Counted from the first letter of the stretch, positions 48,656-57,599 are shown. The stretch is 64,000 bases of DNA from Bacteroidales bacterium (GCA_017469625.1 JAFUGA010000054.1:1-64000); one strand, 5' to 3'. Notes: generated by a model not told the origin, from the letters alone. Made by a program: numbers and translations.

Positions 48656-49498
48656 TTACCAATATCTTTGAATATCTATAAGTCTTACGCCATCAAGCCA
48701 AACTGCTATACAACCTACAATACCTTGGTTTATCTGTCTTTGTTTTACAGGTTGAAGAGTAGTATCATCTACTATGCAGAAATATTCCAATTCAAACTCT
48801 TTTATCTTTTTGAATTCATCTTCTACGTATGCTTGAATTTGATTGATACTTAGATTGTCTTTTTGACGGAAAGAGTTTAATAGTATTTGATGAATCTTTG
48901 GTGCTATCTTTCTTGCATCTTCACTTAATCGCATATTCCTTGAAGAAGTAGCCAAACCATCTTCATCTCTATAGATAGGACAAGGAACAATCTCTATATT
49001 AAATCCTTTTTGTCTTACCATATCTTTTATGATGGCTATTTGCTGATAATCTTTTTCACCAAAATAGGCTCTATCTGCCATTGTCCAAATGAAAAGACGA
49101 GAAACTATGTTTGCAACTCCAGAAAAGTGTCCTGGTCTTTGAATACCCTCCATTACTTGTTCTAATTCTCCAAAATGAAATTCCTCAATCTCTTCATTTC
49201 CATAAACTTCTTCTGCTGTAGGAATAAAAACAATATCGCAACCATTTTCTTCTAATAGTCTAATATCGTTTTCCTCTGTTCTTGGATATTTTTCAAAATC
49301 TTCCTTATTATTGAACTGAACAGGATTGACAAAAACACTGCTTATGAAAACATCGTTCTCTTTTCTCGCTCTAACAAATAAGGAAGCGTGTCCGTTATGT
49401 AAAGCCCCCATAGTAGGAACTAAACCTATGGTTTTATTACTTTGTTTTAGTGTATTAACATTAGAAAGTAATTCTTCTACAGTTCTACAAATTTTCAT
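48656..49498 (-). CDS. panC: Pantoate-beta-alanine ligase (pantothenate synthetase)
   Basis: A 280-residue cytoplasmic enzyme making pantothenate from pantoate, beta-alanine and ATP in the CoA pathway. The nucleotidyl-transferase motif is PTMGALHNGHASL near residues 28-40, with the HxGH signature. YFGEKDYQQ and a KMS-like SSRNMRLS follow in the C-terminal half. Full family length. It lies 21 nt after the holin-family membrane gene, so all three minus-strand genes from 50050 to 46920 may form one transcript. Confidence 0.95.
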   Translation of the reverse strand: MKICRTVEELLSNVNTLKQSNKTIGLVPTMGALHNGHASLFVRARKENDVFISSVFVNPVQFNNKEDFEKYPRTEENDIRLLEENGCDIVFIPTAEEVYGNEEIEEFHFGELEQVMEGIQRPGHFSGVANIVSRLFIWTMADRAYFGEKDYQQIAIIKDMVRQKGFNIEIVPCPIYRDEDGLATSSRNMRLSEDARKIAPKIHQILLNSFRQKDNLSINQIQAYVEDEFKKIKEFELEYFCIVDDTTLQPVKQRQINQGIVGCIAVWLDGVRLIDIQRYW

Positions 49499-49519
49499 TT
49501 GATAACTTATTTTTTACAA

Positions 49520-50050
49520 TTAGTTTTCTTCTTGGTCTGTTACGTCTTCGTATTCTGTAAAGGTGGCTTCGTTTCTTTCAGGGTTGTTTTCTCTGTATGG
49601 GTCGTGCTTTGAACTAAGCAAATCCGACACTTTTTTCACTCTTCTTGGAATATCCAACAAGAAACTCAAAACAGAGACAATTATTGAAAAGATAAAAGCA
49701 TTACCAAAGCCGTTAATGTCAAAGTGAGAACCCATAAACCAAGCGGCTATCATAACAATGATAGCGTTGATTACTAAAATAAATAGTCCGAAAGTAGATA
49801 TTATCAAAGGAATAGAAAGCAAAGATAGTAATGGTTTAAGAAATCCGTTTAATATACTTATGATTATAGCCAACACTATGGCGTAAATAGGTCCGTCTAT
49901 ATAAGGTTTGGTTTGGGAAGGTGTGTCTGCACCCCATATCCAGCAAACTATACAAATAGCAATAGTCATTACAAGAATTTTTATCCAAAAATCCTTACTC
50001 CAAGGTTCAAATTTATTGTTGCCACCTATATCTATCTTAAATACACTCAT
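49520..50050 (-). CDS. Four-TM phage-holin-like membrane protein
   Basis: A 176-residue protein with hydrophobic segments at about 25-45, 58-78, 82-108 and 120-142. The segment LKPLLSLLSIPLIISTFGLF is characteristic of the 4-TM phage holin superfamily IV (PF04020-like), which is chromosomal and not phage-derived in most bacteria. A charged C-terminal tail (about 145-176) follows. Function unknown. A -7 element (TATCTTTG, minus strand) at 50098-50105 precedes the gene. Confidence 0.8.
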   Translation of the reverse strand: MSVFKIDIGGNNKFEPWSKDFWIKILVMTIAICIVCWIWGADTPSQTKPYIDGPIYAIVLAIIISILNGFLKPLLSLLSIPLIISTFGLFILVINAIIVMIAAWFMGSHFDINGFGNAFIFSIIVSVLSFLLDIPRRVKKVSDLLSSKHDPYRENNPERNEATFTEYEDVTDQEEN

Positions 50051-50097
50051 CGTTTATAATCTGTTTATTTTTACACTATTTTTTCATAAATAAAGTG

Positions 50098-50105
50098 CAA
50101 AGATA
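50098..50105 (-). promoter_or_regulatory. -7 element (TATCTTTG) for the holin-like/panC/ftcd unit
   Basis: It matches TAnnTTTG on the minus strand 48 nt before the start. No well-spaced -33 element is seen. Confidence 0.5.
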
Positions 50106-50169
50106 CTACTTTTTTTCAAAATTCATAAATAAAAGGTTTTCTTAAGGGAAAGTTTTACCTTAATTTTCT

Positions 50170-50337
50170 AAAAACTCGTTTCACTCTAACGAAACTTTGT
50201 TTTAATTTTCTAAAACTTTGTTTTAATTTTGCGAAACAAAGAAATAATTTTCTAAAACAAAGAAAGAGAAAATTAAAACAAAGAGATAGAAAATGAAAAC
50301 CTTGTTTTGATTTTATTAGAATTTCGTTTAAAATTTG
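50170..50337. repeat. 21-bp lattice array, locus 11 (8 units) abutting the hydF promoter
   Basis: Seven clear units from 50170 to 50316 and a degenerate eighth to 50337. The hydF -7 element starts at 50338, the next base. The array therefore occupies the whole -33 and upstream region of the hydF promoter. In the minus direction one frame is open for over 70 codons with a 7-residue period. Confidence 0.87.
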
Positions 50338-50345
50338 TAATTTTG
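50338..50345 (+). promoter_or_regulatory. -7 element (TAATTTTG) for hydF, implying a near-leaderless mRNA
   Basis: TAATTTTG matches the -7 consensus and ends 7 nt before the hydF ATG at 50353, so the transcript would carry only a few untranslated bases. No TTTG lies at the usual 19-nt spacing. Confidence 0.6.
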
Positions 50346-50352
50346 CACTTCT

Positions 50353-51537
50353 ATGAACGAACACAGAGAAAACAAATTGCATATAGGCTTTTTCGGAAGA
50401 TGTAACACAGGAAAAAGTACCTTAATAAACACATTGACAGGACAAAACACCTCTATAGTTTCTCAGCAAAAGGGAACAACGACAGATATTGTAAAGAAAA
50501 CTATAGAACTTTACGGTATAGGAGCCGTTGTTTTGATAGACACAGCAGGAATAGATGACGATACAGAATTGGGTAAAAAGAGGGTAGAGAAGACCAAAGA
50601 AGTATTTTCTTTGATAGATATGTGCGTAATAGTTGTTAGCGATAATTTGATAGCAGATAAGGAAAACGAACTTATACTTCAAGCCAAAAGATACTCTATA
50701 CCGTATATATTAGTACACAATAAAGAAGACTTATCCCCAGCCAATGAACAAACACGACAGAAAGAAAATCTTATCTGTGTTTCTTTGATGGACAAAACAT
50801 CAAAAGAGAGATTGACCCAATTTATAAAAGAAAGATTGATTGGAAACAATAAACCTCAATCTATATTAGAGGGTATAGTAAGTAAAAACGATATAGTAAT
50901 TTTGGTAACTCCTATAGACTCTTCTGCTCCTAAAGGTAGAATGATACTTCCTCAAGTAAAAACTATACGAGAAGTTATTGACAACAACGCAATAAGTATA
51001 GTAGTAAAAGAAACTGAACTTGAATACACATTATCTTTGATGAAAAACAACCCTCCTAAACTTGTAATAACAGATTCTCAAATATTCTCTTTTGTAGAAA
51101 AAATAGTACCTGACAATATCTTTTTAACAAGTTTCTCTATTCTTTTGGCAAAAGAGAAAGGCGATTTTGAACTTTATCTAAAAGGTACTCCGTATTTGGA
51201 TAATTTGAAAGACGGAGATAAGGTTTTAATGTTGGAAAGTTGTACTCATCAACCTACTTGCGAAGATATAGGAAGAGTAAAACTTCCTATGTGGATAAAG
51301 AAATACACGGGCAAAGAAATAGAGTTTGATGCTGTTGCAGGATTGATGGATATGAAAGAAGATGTAAAAAATTACAAGATGGTAATACAATGTGGTGGTT
51401 GCGTTGCTACTTCTAAACAATTGCATAATAGGTTGTTGCCTTTCGTGGAAGAGAATATTCCTGTAAGTAATTATGGTTTGACAATAGCGTATATAAACGG
51501 TATTTTTAACCGTGCAATAAAAATATTTTCAAAGTAA
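50353..51537 (+). CDS. hydF: [FeFe] hydrogenase maturation GTPase HydF
   Basis: The scaffold GTPase on which the 2Fe subcluster is assembled and delivered to HydA. 394 residues: G1 motif GRCNTGKST (15-23), GTTT switch, DTAG (63-66), NKED (123-126), then dimerisation and cluster domains. Cluster ligands fit the family pattern C297-x-H299-x47-C347-x2-C350 (CTH and CGGC). It is 34 kb from hydG in this window, so the maturation genes are dispersed. The start is fixed because the G1 domain begins within 15 residues and no other Met precedes it. Confidence 0.94.
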   Translation: MNEHRENKLHIGFFGRCNTGKSTLINTLTGQNTSIVSQQKGTTTDIVKKTIELYGIGAVVLIDTAGIDDDTELGKKRVEKTKEVFSLIDMCVIVVSDNLIADKENELILQAKRYSIPYILVHNKEDLSPANEQTRQKENLICVSLMDKTSKERLTQFIKERLIGNNKPQSILEGIVSKNDIVILVTPIDSSAPKGRMILPQVKTIREVIDNNAISIVVKETELEYTLSLMKNNPPKLVITDSQIFSFVEKIVPDNIFLTSFSILLAKEKGDFELYLKGTPYLDNLKDGDKVLMLESCTHQPTCEDIGRVKLPMWIKKYTGKEIEFDAVAGLMDMKEDVKNYKMVIQCGGCVATSKQLHNRLLPFVEENIPVSNYGLTIAYINGIFNRAIKIFSK

Positions 51538-51562
51538 ATTCTTTATTTGATAGAAATTTTAC

Positions 51563-51570
51563 TAACTTTG
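51563..51570 (+). promoter_or_regulatory. -7 element (TAACTTTG) for the DUF4810/GNA1162 pair
   Basis: It matches TAnnTTTG and lies 33 nt before the ATG at 51604, inside the 66-bp gap after hydF. It suggests the pair is not simply read through from hydF. Confidence 0.5.
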
Positions 51571-51603
51571 CAGGTCAAATATCTTAAGATTTAGTGTTTT
51601 AAT

Positions 51604-51969
51604 ATGAAAAAAACTATACTCATTTTATTATTGGTGTCTTGTGTGTTTGCATTGTTTTCTTGTACAAAGCAGATGTATTCTTATAAAGATTACGATGAGG
51701 CAACGTATTCATACTTTGTTATGGACAAGGCAAAGGATTTGAAGAAAATATCAAAGAGTTATGAAAAAATAGTTTCAGCAAAAGCCAACAAAAAGAAGTC
51801 TGATTTTGATGAAAATCGTATTCCACCAGGTGCTTGTGCAGATTACGCTTATCTATTATTGCAACAAAAAGATACAACTCAAGCATATATTTGGTTAGAA
51901 AAAGAAGTGGAACTTTTTCCTGAAAGCAAACCTTATGTAGAATCACTTAAAAGGGATTTGGGTCTATGA
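51604..51969 (+). CDS. DUF4810-type lipoprotein
   Basis: A 121-residue lipoprotein (lipobox LFSCTKQ, cysteine near 20). The small helical, TPR-like domain has YSYKDYDEATYSYF near 25, IPPGACADYAYLLLQQKD near 72 and EKEVELFPESKPYVESL near the end. This matches DUF4810 proteins, normally encoded in a three-gene group with a CsgG/HfaB-type lipoprotein and a GNA1162 lipoprotein. Here the next gene is the GNA1162 type (ATGA overlap), but no CsgG-like gene is present; hydF is upstream. Confidence 0.84.
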   Translation: MKKTILILLLVSCVFALFSCTKQMYSYKDYDEATYSYFVMDKAKDLKKISKSYEKIVSAKANKKKSDFDENRIPPGACADYAYLLLQQKDTTQAYIWLEKEVELFPESKPYVESLKRDLGL

Positions 51970-53417
51970 AAAAGATATTCTTAGTTTTATTTAGTTTGGT
52001 GTTTGTAATGTTTTCTTGTTCTACAACCAAGAAAGCAAATAACGATGTTGTAAAAGAACAAGAACCTATAAAGACAGAAAAGACTGTTCAGCAAACCGAG
52101 AAAGACAAACAAAAAGAACAGAAACAGAAACAAAAACAAAAGGAAAAAGAACTTCAAGAGAGAAGAAAACAACAGAAGAAAGAACAAGAACGTCTTTCAA
52201 AAGAGGCTGAACAAAAAAAGAAAGCAGCAGAGAAAGAATCTAAAAAACTAAAGAAAGAACAAGACAATCTTATAAAGAATGCTGAAAAGAAAGAGAAAAA
52301 TCGTATAAAGGAAGAGAGGAAGAAAGAGAAAGAAGCCTTAGAAAAATCTCAGAAAGAACTAACAAAAAAACTTAGAGAAGAGAGAAAAAGAGCAGAAATT
52401 TCTTCTTCAGAAATAGAAGACGAACAAGAAGAAATTGCTACTCAAATAGGAGACTCTGTTACAGAAAAAATAGAAGAAACAACTACTTTAGTAGAAGATA
52501 CTTTGGTAAATAAAATATCTGAAAATATAGAACAAACAAAAATGACTACAGAACAAGAAAATACTACAACAGAACAACCAAAGGAAGAAAGAGAATTATC
52601 TACTATGGACCAAATTCTTTCTATGATGGAAGCGAATCCAAGAGATAAGTCTGTAAAAGCAAATACTCAAACTGCGAAAACAAGCAACGAAACTGAAACA
52701 GTTGCTATTAGCGATAAAGAAAAAAAATCTATCATAAAACAAGCAGATAAGGAAGAAAAAGAAGGTTCATTCTTTAAACGTATGTATAGAAAAGTTATAC
52801 CAGAAAAAATAAATAGAGATGTAACTTATCCTAATATGTATAAGGAGCAACCAAATACAATACTTGTTCTTTACCCTTGGAATAGGTCGCAATATGATAA
52901 ATCTTCAGAAATGCTATATGTTTCAGTAACAAAAGAACTTATAGATAAAGGTTATTATGTTTTGCCAGCCATGTTTATGATGGACGAGTGCAAAAAAGAT
53001 ACTAATAATTTATATTCTCGTTATGCAAAATTATCTGAAATAAAGAATTACAAAGAAAAATATGGTGCAGATGCAGTGTTGTTTGTTACTATTTATAGAT
53101 TTGAAAAACCTTGGTGGACAACAAATATTACAGCAGTAGCACATTACAACCTAATATCAACTACAACTTTAGATACTTTGTTTTCTCGTCAGGCAGATTT
53201 CAATTATGATAGTCAAATGCCACCAAAAGGAAATGGAAAAGACAAACTTATACAGGACGAAAAAGAACAGCATTATTTGGGAATAATGGAGCAAATGCAA
53301 AGATACGTTTTTTTAGATATGCCTGTAGGTCCTTATCATAAGAACTATTCTATAGACCAAAAGAAATTTTCTCATAAAAAAGAGATGAAATATAAAGTAA
53401 ATGTAAAACCAAGTTAA
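51966..53417 (+). CDS. GNA1162/DUF799-type lipoprotein with long charged coiled coil
   Basis: A 483-residue lipoprotein (lipobox MFSCSTT). Residues about 30-150 are almost entirely Lys, Glu and Gln and should form a long helix or coiled coil. A threonine/glutamate-rich linker follows (about 150-250). The C-terminal domain (about 278-460) is the GNA1162/DUF799 fold: NTILVLYPWNRS, YVSVTKELIDKGYYVLPA, GADAVLFVTIYRFE. The charged insertion is not part of the usual, about 220-residue family member. Its start overlaps the DUF4810 stop. A role in lipoprotein or surface-structure export is inferred from the usual CsgG partner. Confidence 0.82.
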   Translation: MKKIFLVLFSLVFVMFSCSTTKKANNDVVKEQEPIKTEKTVQQTEKDKQKEQKQKQKQKEKELQERRKQQKKEQERLSKEAEQKKKAAEKESKKLKKEQDNLIKNAEKKEKNRIKEERKKEKEALEKSQKELTKKLREERKRAEISSSEIEDEQEEIATQIGDSVTEKIEETTTLVEDTLVNKISENIEQTKMTTEQENTTTEQPKEERELSTMDQILSMMEANPRDKSVKANTQTAKTSNETETVAISDKEKKSIIKQADKEEKEGSFFKRMYRKVIPEKINRDVTYPNMYKEQPNTILVLYPWNRSQYDKSSEMLYVSVTKELIDKGYYVLPAMFMMDECKKDTNNLYSRYAKLSEIKNYKEKYGADAVLFVTIYRFEKPWWTTNITAVAHYNLISTTTLDTLFSRQADFNYDSQMPPKGNGKDKLIQDEKEQHYLGIMEQMQRYVFLDMPVGPYHKNYSIDQKKFSHKKEMKYKVNVKPS

Positions 53418-53434
53418 ACGTATATTTATTTCAG

Positions 53435-54796
53435 ATGGCGAAAGAGAAAATAGTTTATGTGTGTAAGAATTGTTCTTATCAATCTTCATCATTCTTAGGT
53501 AAATGTCCGGAGTGTGGAGCGTGGGGGACGTTTGAAGAACTTGTGAATACAAACACCACAAGTTCAAAGAAAAATGTTGAAAAACAAGGTTTCAAACTTC
53601 CAAAACCCATAAGTAATATAAATTATTCTGAAAATATTCGTCTAAATGTAGAAGATAAGGAATTAAACAGAGTTTTGGGTGGAGGTTTAGTTGTAGGTAG
53701 TGTGGTACTTATAGGAGGTGAACCCGGAATAGGAAAAAGTACTTTGCTACTGCAAATAGCCTTGAAAATAAAAAACAGAACAGTGCTTTATGTTTCTGGT
53801 GAGGAAAGCGAGGAACAAATAAAACTTCGTCAATTAAGAATGAAAGAATCTTCGGATTCTTGTCTTGTTCTTGCAGAAACAAATATAGAGAATATTCTTT
53901 CTGCATCAGATGAAGTCAATCCTTCTATTATAATTATAGATTCTATACAAACCATAACCACATCTGAAATAGAAAATTATGCAGGCAGTATTACACAGGT
54001 TAGAACTTGTGCAGACAAACTTATAGATTACGCAAAAAATAAAAATATCCCTATAATATTGGTAGGACACATAACAAAAGACGGAATGCTTGCAGGTCCT
54101 AAGATTTTGGAACACATGGTGGATACGGTATTGCAGTTTGAGGGAGATAAGAATTATGGTTATAGAATACTTAGGTCTATAAAAAACAGATTTGGTTCTA
54201 CAAATGAGATAGGAATATATGAAATGACTTCTTTTGGTTTGCAATGTGTGGAAAATCCTTCAAAAGTTCTTCTTTCGCAAAGAGAAGAGGAACTTAGTGG
54301 AGTGGCTATCTGTGCAACTGTAGAAGGAAAACGAACTATTCTTATAGAAACACAGGCTTTAGTTTCACCAACTTATTACTCTTCTCCTCAAAGAATATCA
54401 AACGGATTTGATATTAGAAGAATGAATATGTTGTTGGCAGTTTTGGAAAAGAAAGCAGGGGTAAAGGTAAGCAACAAAGACGTATTTTTAAATATAGCAG
54501 GTGGTTTGAGGGTTAATGACCCTGCTATAGATTTGTCAATTATTGCTTCCATAATATCTTCTCACCAAGATACGCCTATAGATAAGAAATATTGTTTTGC
54601 GGCAGAGGTTGGTTTGTCTGGTGAAATACGTCCTATACCTTATGTAGATAGGAGAGTGAATGAAGCAGCGGCTATGGGATTTAAAAAAATCTTTTTGAGT
54701 AAATACAACAAAGATAATTTACAAGAAAAAATAAAAAACATAGAATCTGTGTTCATATCTTCAATAAATGATTTAGTAGAAACGATTATAAAATAA
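53435..54796 (+). CDS. radA: DNA repair protein RadA
   Basis: A 453-residue RecA-like ATPase that promotes branch migration in homologous recombination. N-terminal zinc finger (CKNCSYQSSSFLGKCPECG, residues 10-31), Walker A GGEPGIGKSTLL near 92, RadA motif region KNRFGST near 250, and a C-terminal Lon-protease-like domain (about 290-450). Full length. It starts 17 nt after the GNA1162-like gene, so they may be co-transcribed, though no functional link is known. Confidence 0.95.
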   Translation: MAKEKIVYVCKNCSYQSSSFLGKCPECGAWGTFEELVNTNTTSSKKNVEKQGFKLPKPISNINYSENIRLNVEDKELNRVLGGGLVVGSVVLIGGEPGIGKSTLLLQIALKIKNRTVLYVSGEESEEQIKLRQLRMKESSDSCLVLAETNIENILSASDEVNPSIIIIDSIQTITTSEIENYAGSITQVRTCADKLIDYAKNKNIPIILVGHITKDGMLAGPKILEHMVDTVLQFEGDKNYGYRILRSIKNRFGSTNEIGIYEMTSFGLQCVENPSKVLLSQREEELSGVAICATVEGKRTILIETQALVSPTYYSSPQRISNGFDIRRMNMLLAVLEKKAGVKVSNKDVFLNIAGGLRVNDPAIDLSIIASIISSHQDTPIDKKYCFAAEVGLSGEIRPIPYVDRRVNEAAAMGFKKIFLSKYNKDNLQEKIKNIESVFISSINDLVETIIK

Positions 54797-54839
54797 AAAC
54801 TAACAAAATATTATAAACCAATAAAAAAAAACTAAAACT

Positions 54840-55340
54840 ATGAAAGTAAAGAAAAACAAATTGAAAGCATTACTTCTTATTACTATGTCTGCTTTTATAA
54901 TTACGAGTTGTACAGACGGAGCCGAAATGAGTGGAGGTTTGCAAGGAACTTATAATTCTTCGGATAAGGGTTTGACCTATAGCGGTTGGAAACTTGTATC
55001 TATAGAACCGAACTTTGCAAACACAGAAGACTCAAGTGGATTTGATATAAGATTTTACGATATGGGGCAGTGCTCTGGTAAGGGTAATATAAATACTTTC
55101 TATTCAGAACATTATTCATACTATAAACCATTCTCAAAGATGACAATAAAGTTTGACTATGTTTCAAATAATGGAGATGGAGGAAAGGTTGAACAGAAGT
55201 ATTTTGAGTATTTGGAAAAGGCTCAGTTCTATGAATTTCAAGGAGATTCTATTATGAAAATCTACCCGTATGCTCAAACAAAGAGAATATATCTTAAGTT
55301 CAAAAACATATATGGTTTCTATTCAGATGACCACAAATAA
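54840..55340 (+). CDS. Small lipoprotein, function unknown
   Basis: A 166-residue lipoprotein (lipobox ITSCTDGAE). The mature part is rich in aromatic residues and beta-strand-like (YSGWKLVSIEPNF, FDIRFYDMGQCSGKGNIN) and includes a single C-terminal-half helix. I do not recognise the family; a lipocalin-like or META-like barrel is possible. It lies 43 nt after radA and ends in a shared bidirectional hairpin with the convergent tsaC-type gene. Confidence 0.72.
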   Translation: MKVKKNKLKALLLITMSAFIITSCTDGAEMSGGLQGTYNSSDKGLTYSGWKLVSIEPNFANTEDSSGFDIRFYDMGQCSGKGNINTFYSEHYSYYKPFSKMTIKFDYVSNNGDGGKVEQKYFEYLEKAQFYEFQGDSIMKIYPYAQTKRIYLKFKNIYGFYSDDHK

Positions 55341-55353
55341 GATATAGAAATGA

Positions 55354-55390
55354 AAAATAAGATAAGACCCAAAGGTTTTATCTTATTTTT
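55354..55390. terminator. Bidirectional hairpin between convergent genes
   Basis: The left arm (about 55355-55369, ending AAGACC) pairs with the right arm (55374-55388, GGTTTTATC and on), with one G-T wobble and a 4-nt loop. It has A/T runs on both sides. The right arm overlaps the last codons of the minus-strand tsaC-type gene (stop at 55378). Confidence 0.82.
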
Positions 55391-55932
55391 TTTATCTCAT
55401 CATTATCCATAATCATATATATAGAAGAAGGGGAATGTTTTGTTTTGTCTTCTCTTTGGAAAACAGAAACATAATCTGCTTTCTCCAAAAAATCTTTTTC
55501 TATTTCTTCAAAATATGATGGTGAAGTCTTACCACTGAAATTGGCAGATGAAGATACAATAGGATAAGGAAATTCTTTAAAAACAGATTGCAAGAAACTA
55601 TTGTTTGGTATTCTTATACCTATATAATTATTATAGGAAAGATGTTTTAAGGGTAAGTTTTTAGGGTTTGAGTATAAAATAGTAGTAGGAATATTCTCTT
55701 GTTTGTTTTTTTCTAAAAGGTCTTCTGCTACTTTAGGAACAGAATCTACGTATTCCCTTATCATATCCAAATCCCTCATAAGCAGAATAAAACTCTTTGT
55801 GTTATCTCTTCCTTTTATTTGTTTTATTCTTTCTATAGCAGAAACGTTAAGGGCATCGCAACCGATACCCCAAATAGTGTCTGTAGGGTAAATAAGAATT
55901 TTACCTTGCTTTAGAATATCTGCTTCTATCAT
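55378..55932 (-). CDS. tsaC: Threonylcarbamoyl-AMP synthase (Sua5/YrdC family)
   Basis: A 184-residue enzyme making threonylcarbamoyl-AMP for the t6A37 tRNA modification. It has the YrdC motif YPTDTIWGIGCDA near residue 16, the KGR region (IKQIKGRDNTKSFILL), and SSSANFSGKTSP near 137. It is the short YrdC/YwlC-like form without the Sua5 extension. Its ATG overlaps the pepE stop by one base (TAATG), so the two are translationally coupled. Confidence 0.88.
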   Translation of the reverse strand: MIEADILKQGKILIYPTDTIWGIGCDALNVSAIERIKQIKGRDNTKSFILLMRDLDMIREYVDSVPKVAEDLLEKNKQENIPTTILYSNPKNLPLKHLSYNNYIGIRIPNNSFLQSVFKEFPYPIVSSSANFSGKTSPSYFEEIEKDFLEKADYVSVFQREDKTKHSPSSIYMIMDNDEIKKIR

Positions 55933-56651
55933 TATTTTAGAAGGAAGTTTATATCATCTTGCAAAGAATATTCTGTTGTTGGTTTTCCAAAATGAAAGAC
56001 TTTCATCTTGTTATCTCTTCCTACAAGAGAAAGTTTTCCATCTTTCATTCTCAAAGCAGTAGCCTCTCTTATGGCTGCGACATACGTACTTTGATTTGCT
56101 GCGATAAATTCATTTATACGGTCATCTCTTGTTTCGCCTCCGTGTTTTGGGTCAACGAAATCCGTATAATGAGGATTTATTTGAAAAGGAACCAATCCCA
56201 TAGTATCAAAACTCTCTGGTTCTACAATAGGCATATCGTTTGTAGTTTTCAAAGAAAGTCCTGCAACATTGCTACCAGCACTCCAACCCATATATGGTGT
56301 TCCCATAAAGGCTTTTTCTCTTATGGCTTTCATAATCCCTGCTTTCTGCATCTCTTTTACAAGGTAGAAAGTGTTACCTCCGCCTATTGCTATGCACTCT
56401 GCTTGCATTACAGCGTTTATAGGATATTGTTCATGGTGAATAGAATGCACTTTTATACCATATTCAGCATATACTTTTGCAACTTTTTCTTCATAAACAT
56501 CATATCCCTGAGCAAAACCAGCATAAGGAATAAACAAAACGTTTTTTACGTTGTTTTCTTTGCAGAAGTCTGCTATCATTTCTTTGCACCAATCAAGGTA
56601 TTTCTCACCTGCATTGGTAGAATTGCTAATCAATAAAAGATTTCTTTTCAT
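55932..56651 (-). CDS. pepE: Dipeptidase E (S51 family, aspartyl dipeptidase)
   Basis: A 239-residue cytoplasmic serine peptidase hydrolysing Asp-X dipeptides. The nucleophile is S124 in GWSAGSN. The GGGNTF block and NPHYTDF plus VDPKH segments hold the family's other active-site residues. A start ten codons upstream (56681) would overlap the next gene, so I use the ATG at 56651, giving a typical N-terminus (MKRNLLLISNST). It fits, with dpp7, a peptide-fermenting lifestyle. Confidence 0.92.
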   Translation of the reverse strand: MKRNLLLISNSTNAGEKYLDWCKEMIADFCKENNVKNVLFIPYAGFAQGYDVYEEKVAKVYAEYGIKVHSIHHEQYPINAVMQAECIAIGGGNTFYLVKEMQKAGIMKAIREKAFMGTPYMGWSAGSNVAGLSLKTTNDMPIVEPESFDTMGLVPFQINPHYTDFVDPKHGGETRDDRINEFIAANQSTYVAAIREATALRMKDGKLSLVGRDNKMKVFHFGKPTTEYSLQDDINFLLK

Positions 56652-56670
56652 TTTATATCTATGTTTTTTA

Positions 56671-57171
56671 TTATAATGCACTTAGAATGCCTGCTGCAAA
56701 TGTTCCTAAGACAGATAAGAATGCTATAAACAGACTTATTATCATAAGAACGCCACATACTTGAGTAAAGATTTTAATGTGGTGAATACCTGCAAGATAG
56801 TTGTTTTGTGAATTATTCATACAACCTTTTTCCAACTCCGTACAGCCTTTTTGTAATTTGTATCCGAAAAATACAGTAAGACCAGCACACAACAACATAA
56901 TAATCACTGTTATAGCAATGACAATACTACCTATAGCAATGCTAACATCTTCGGCGTCATCTACACCATAAGAATCTGCAAGTGAAGCAGGAAACATAGC
57001 CATAGCAATACACAGTAATACAATTAAACCTGCTGAAATATACATCATTATACCAATGTATTTTCCCCATTTTACAGTACTGAGAAACTCATTTTTGAAA
57101 CTTGGAGTCATAGTGATACACTGTTGTTGCGAAAGTTTTTCTTCTTGTTCTAAAATCGTATTTTCTTCCAT
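56671..57171 (-). CDS. Small membrane protein, DUF5362-like
   Basis: A 166-residue protein with three or four hydrophobic segments (about 36-62, 78-104, 137-163). An amphipathic N-terminal part includes KNEFLSTVKWGKYIGI. The pattern resembles DUF5362 family proteins of Bacteroidota, but I am not certain. It has no assigned function. A -7 element (TACTTTTG, minus strand) lies at 57212-57219. pepE follows after 19 nt, so these three minus-strand genes probably form an operon. Confidence 0.65.
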   Translation of the reverse strand: MEENTILEQEEKLSQQQCITMTPSFKNEFLSTVKWGKYIGIMMYISAGLIVLLCIAMAMFPASLADSYGVDDAEDVSIAIGSIVIAITVIIMLLCAGLTVFFGYKLQKGCTELEKGCMNNSQNNYLAGIHHIKIFTQVCGVLMIISLFIAFLSVLGTFAAGILSAL

Positions 57172-57211
57172 AATTATTATATTTTTATTGTTCCTATATT
57201 TTAAAGTAGTG

Positions 57212-57219
57212 CAAAAGTA
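57212..57219 (-). promoter_or_regulatory. -7 element (TACTTTTG) for the membrane protein/pepE/tsaC unit
   Basis: It matches TAnnTTTG on the minus strand, 41 nt before the start codon. No -33 match is seen at 19 nt. Confidence 0.5.
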
Positions 57220-57273
57220 GTTAATTTTCTTGTATTATTAGTTATTTACTGCAAAGTTTTAATCTAAAAAAAT

Positions 57274-57420
57274 AAAACTTTACTTCGTTCTGATGAAACT
57301 TTGTTTTAATTTTGTAGAACTTTGTTTTAGAATTCTCTTTCTTTGTTTTAGAAAATTAAAACAAAGTTTCGTTAAATTGAAACAAAGTTCTATTTTTACC
57401 ACTCTTTGTTTGGTAAAATC
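57274..57420. repeat. 21-bp lattice array, locus 12 (7 units)
   Basis: Seven units from 57274 to 57420 between divergent genes, with GAATTC at the orientation switch near 57331. The last unit (CACTCTTTGTTTGGTAA) matches the conserved central segment of the composite loci, so this locus may be a shortened composite. Confidence 0.86.
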
Positions 57421-57599
57421 TCTTTCTCATATAAAGAATTAGACTTAAAATTATACAAATATAAAGATAAATTTTGCTTTCCTCTGAAGTAGTTTTCAGT
57501 GAAAGAAAAGAAGAATGATAGTATAAAATCTTTAACTAAGTGTGTTTTTTGCATATTTTTTTGTAATTTCGCAAAGAATTTTAACGCATACAACAAGAT

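Noticed and set aside
49520-50050. Prophage remnant because of the holin-like protein
   Set aside because: This 4-TM family is chromosomal in many bacteria, and no other phage gene is nearby.
57396-57596. Minus-strand 66-codon frame before the BatA-type gene
   Set aside because: It overlaps repeat locus 12, has no coding character and would sit in the upstream region of the plus-strand gene.
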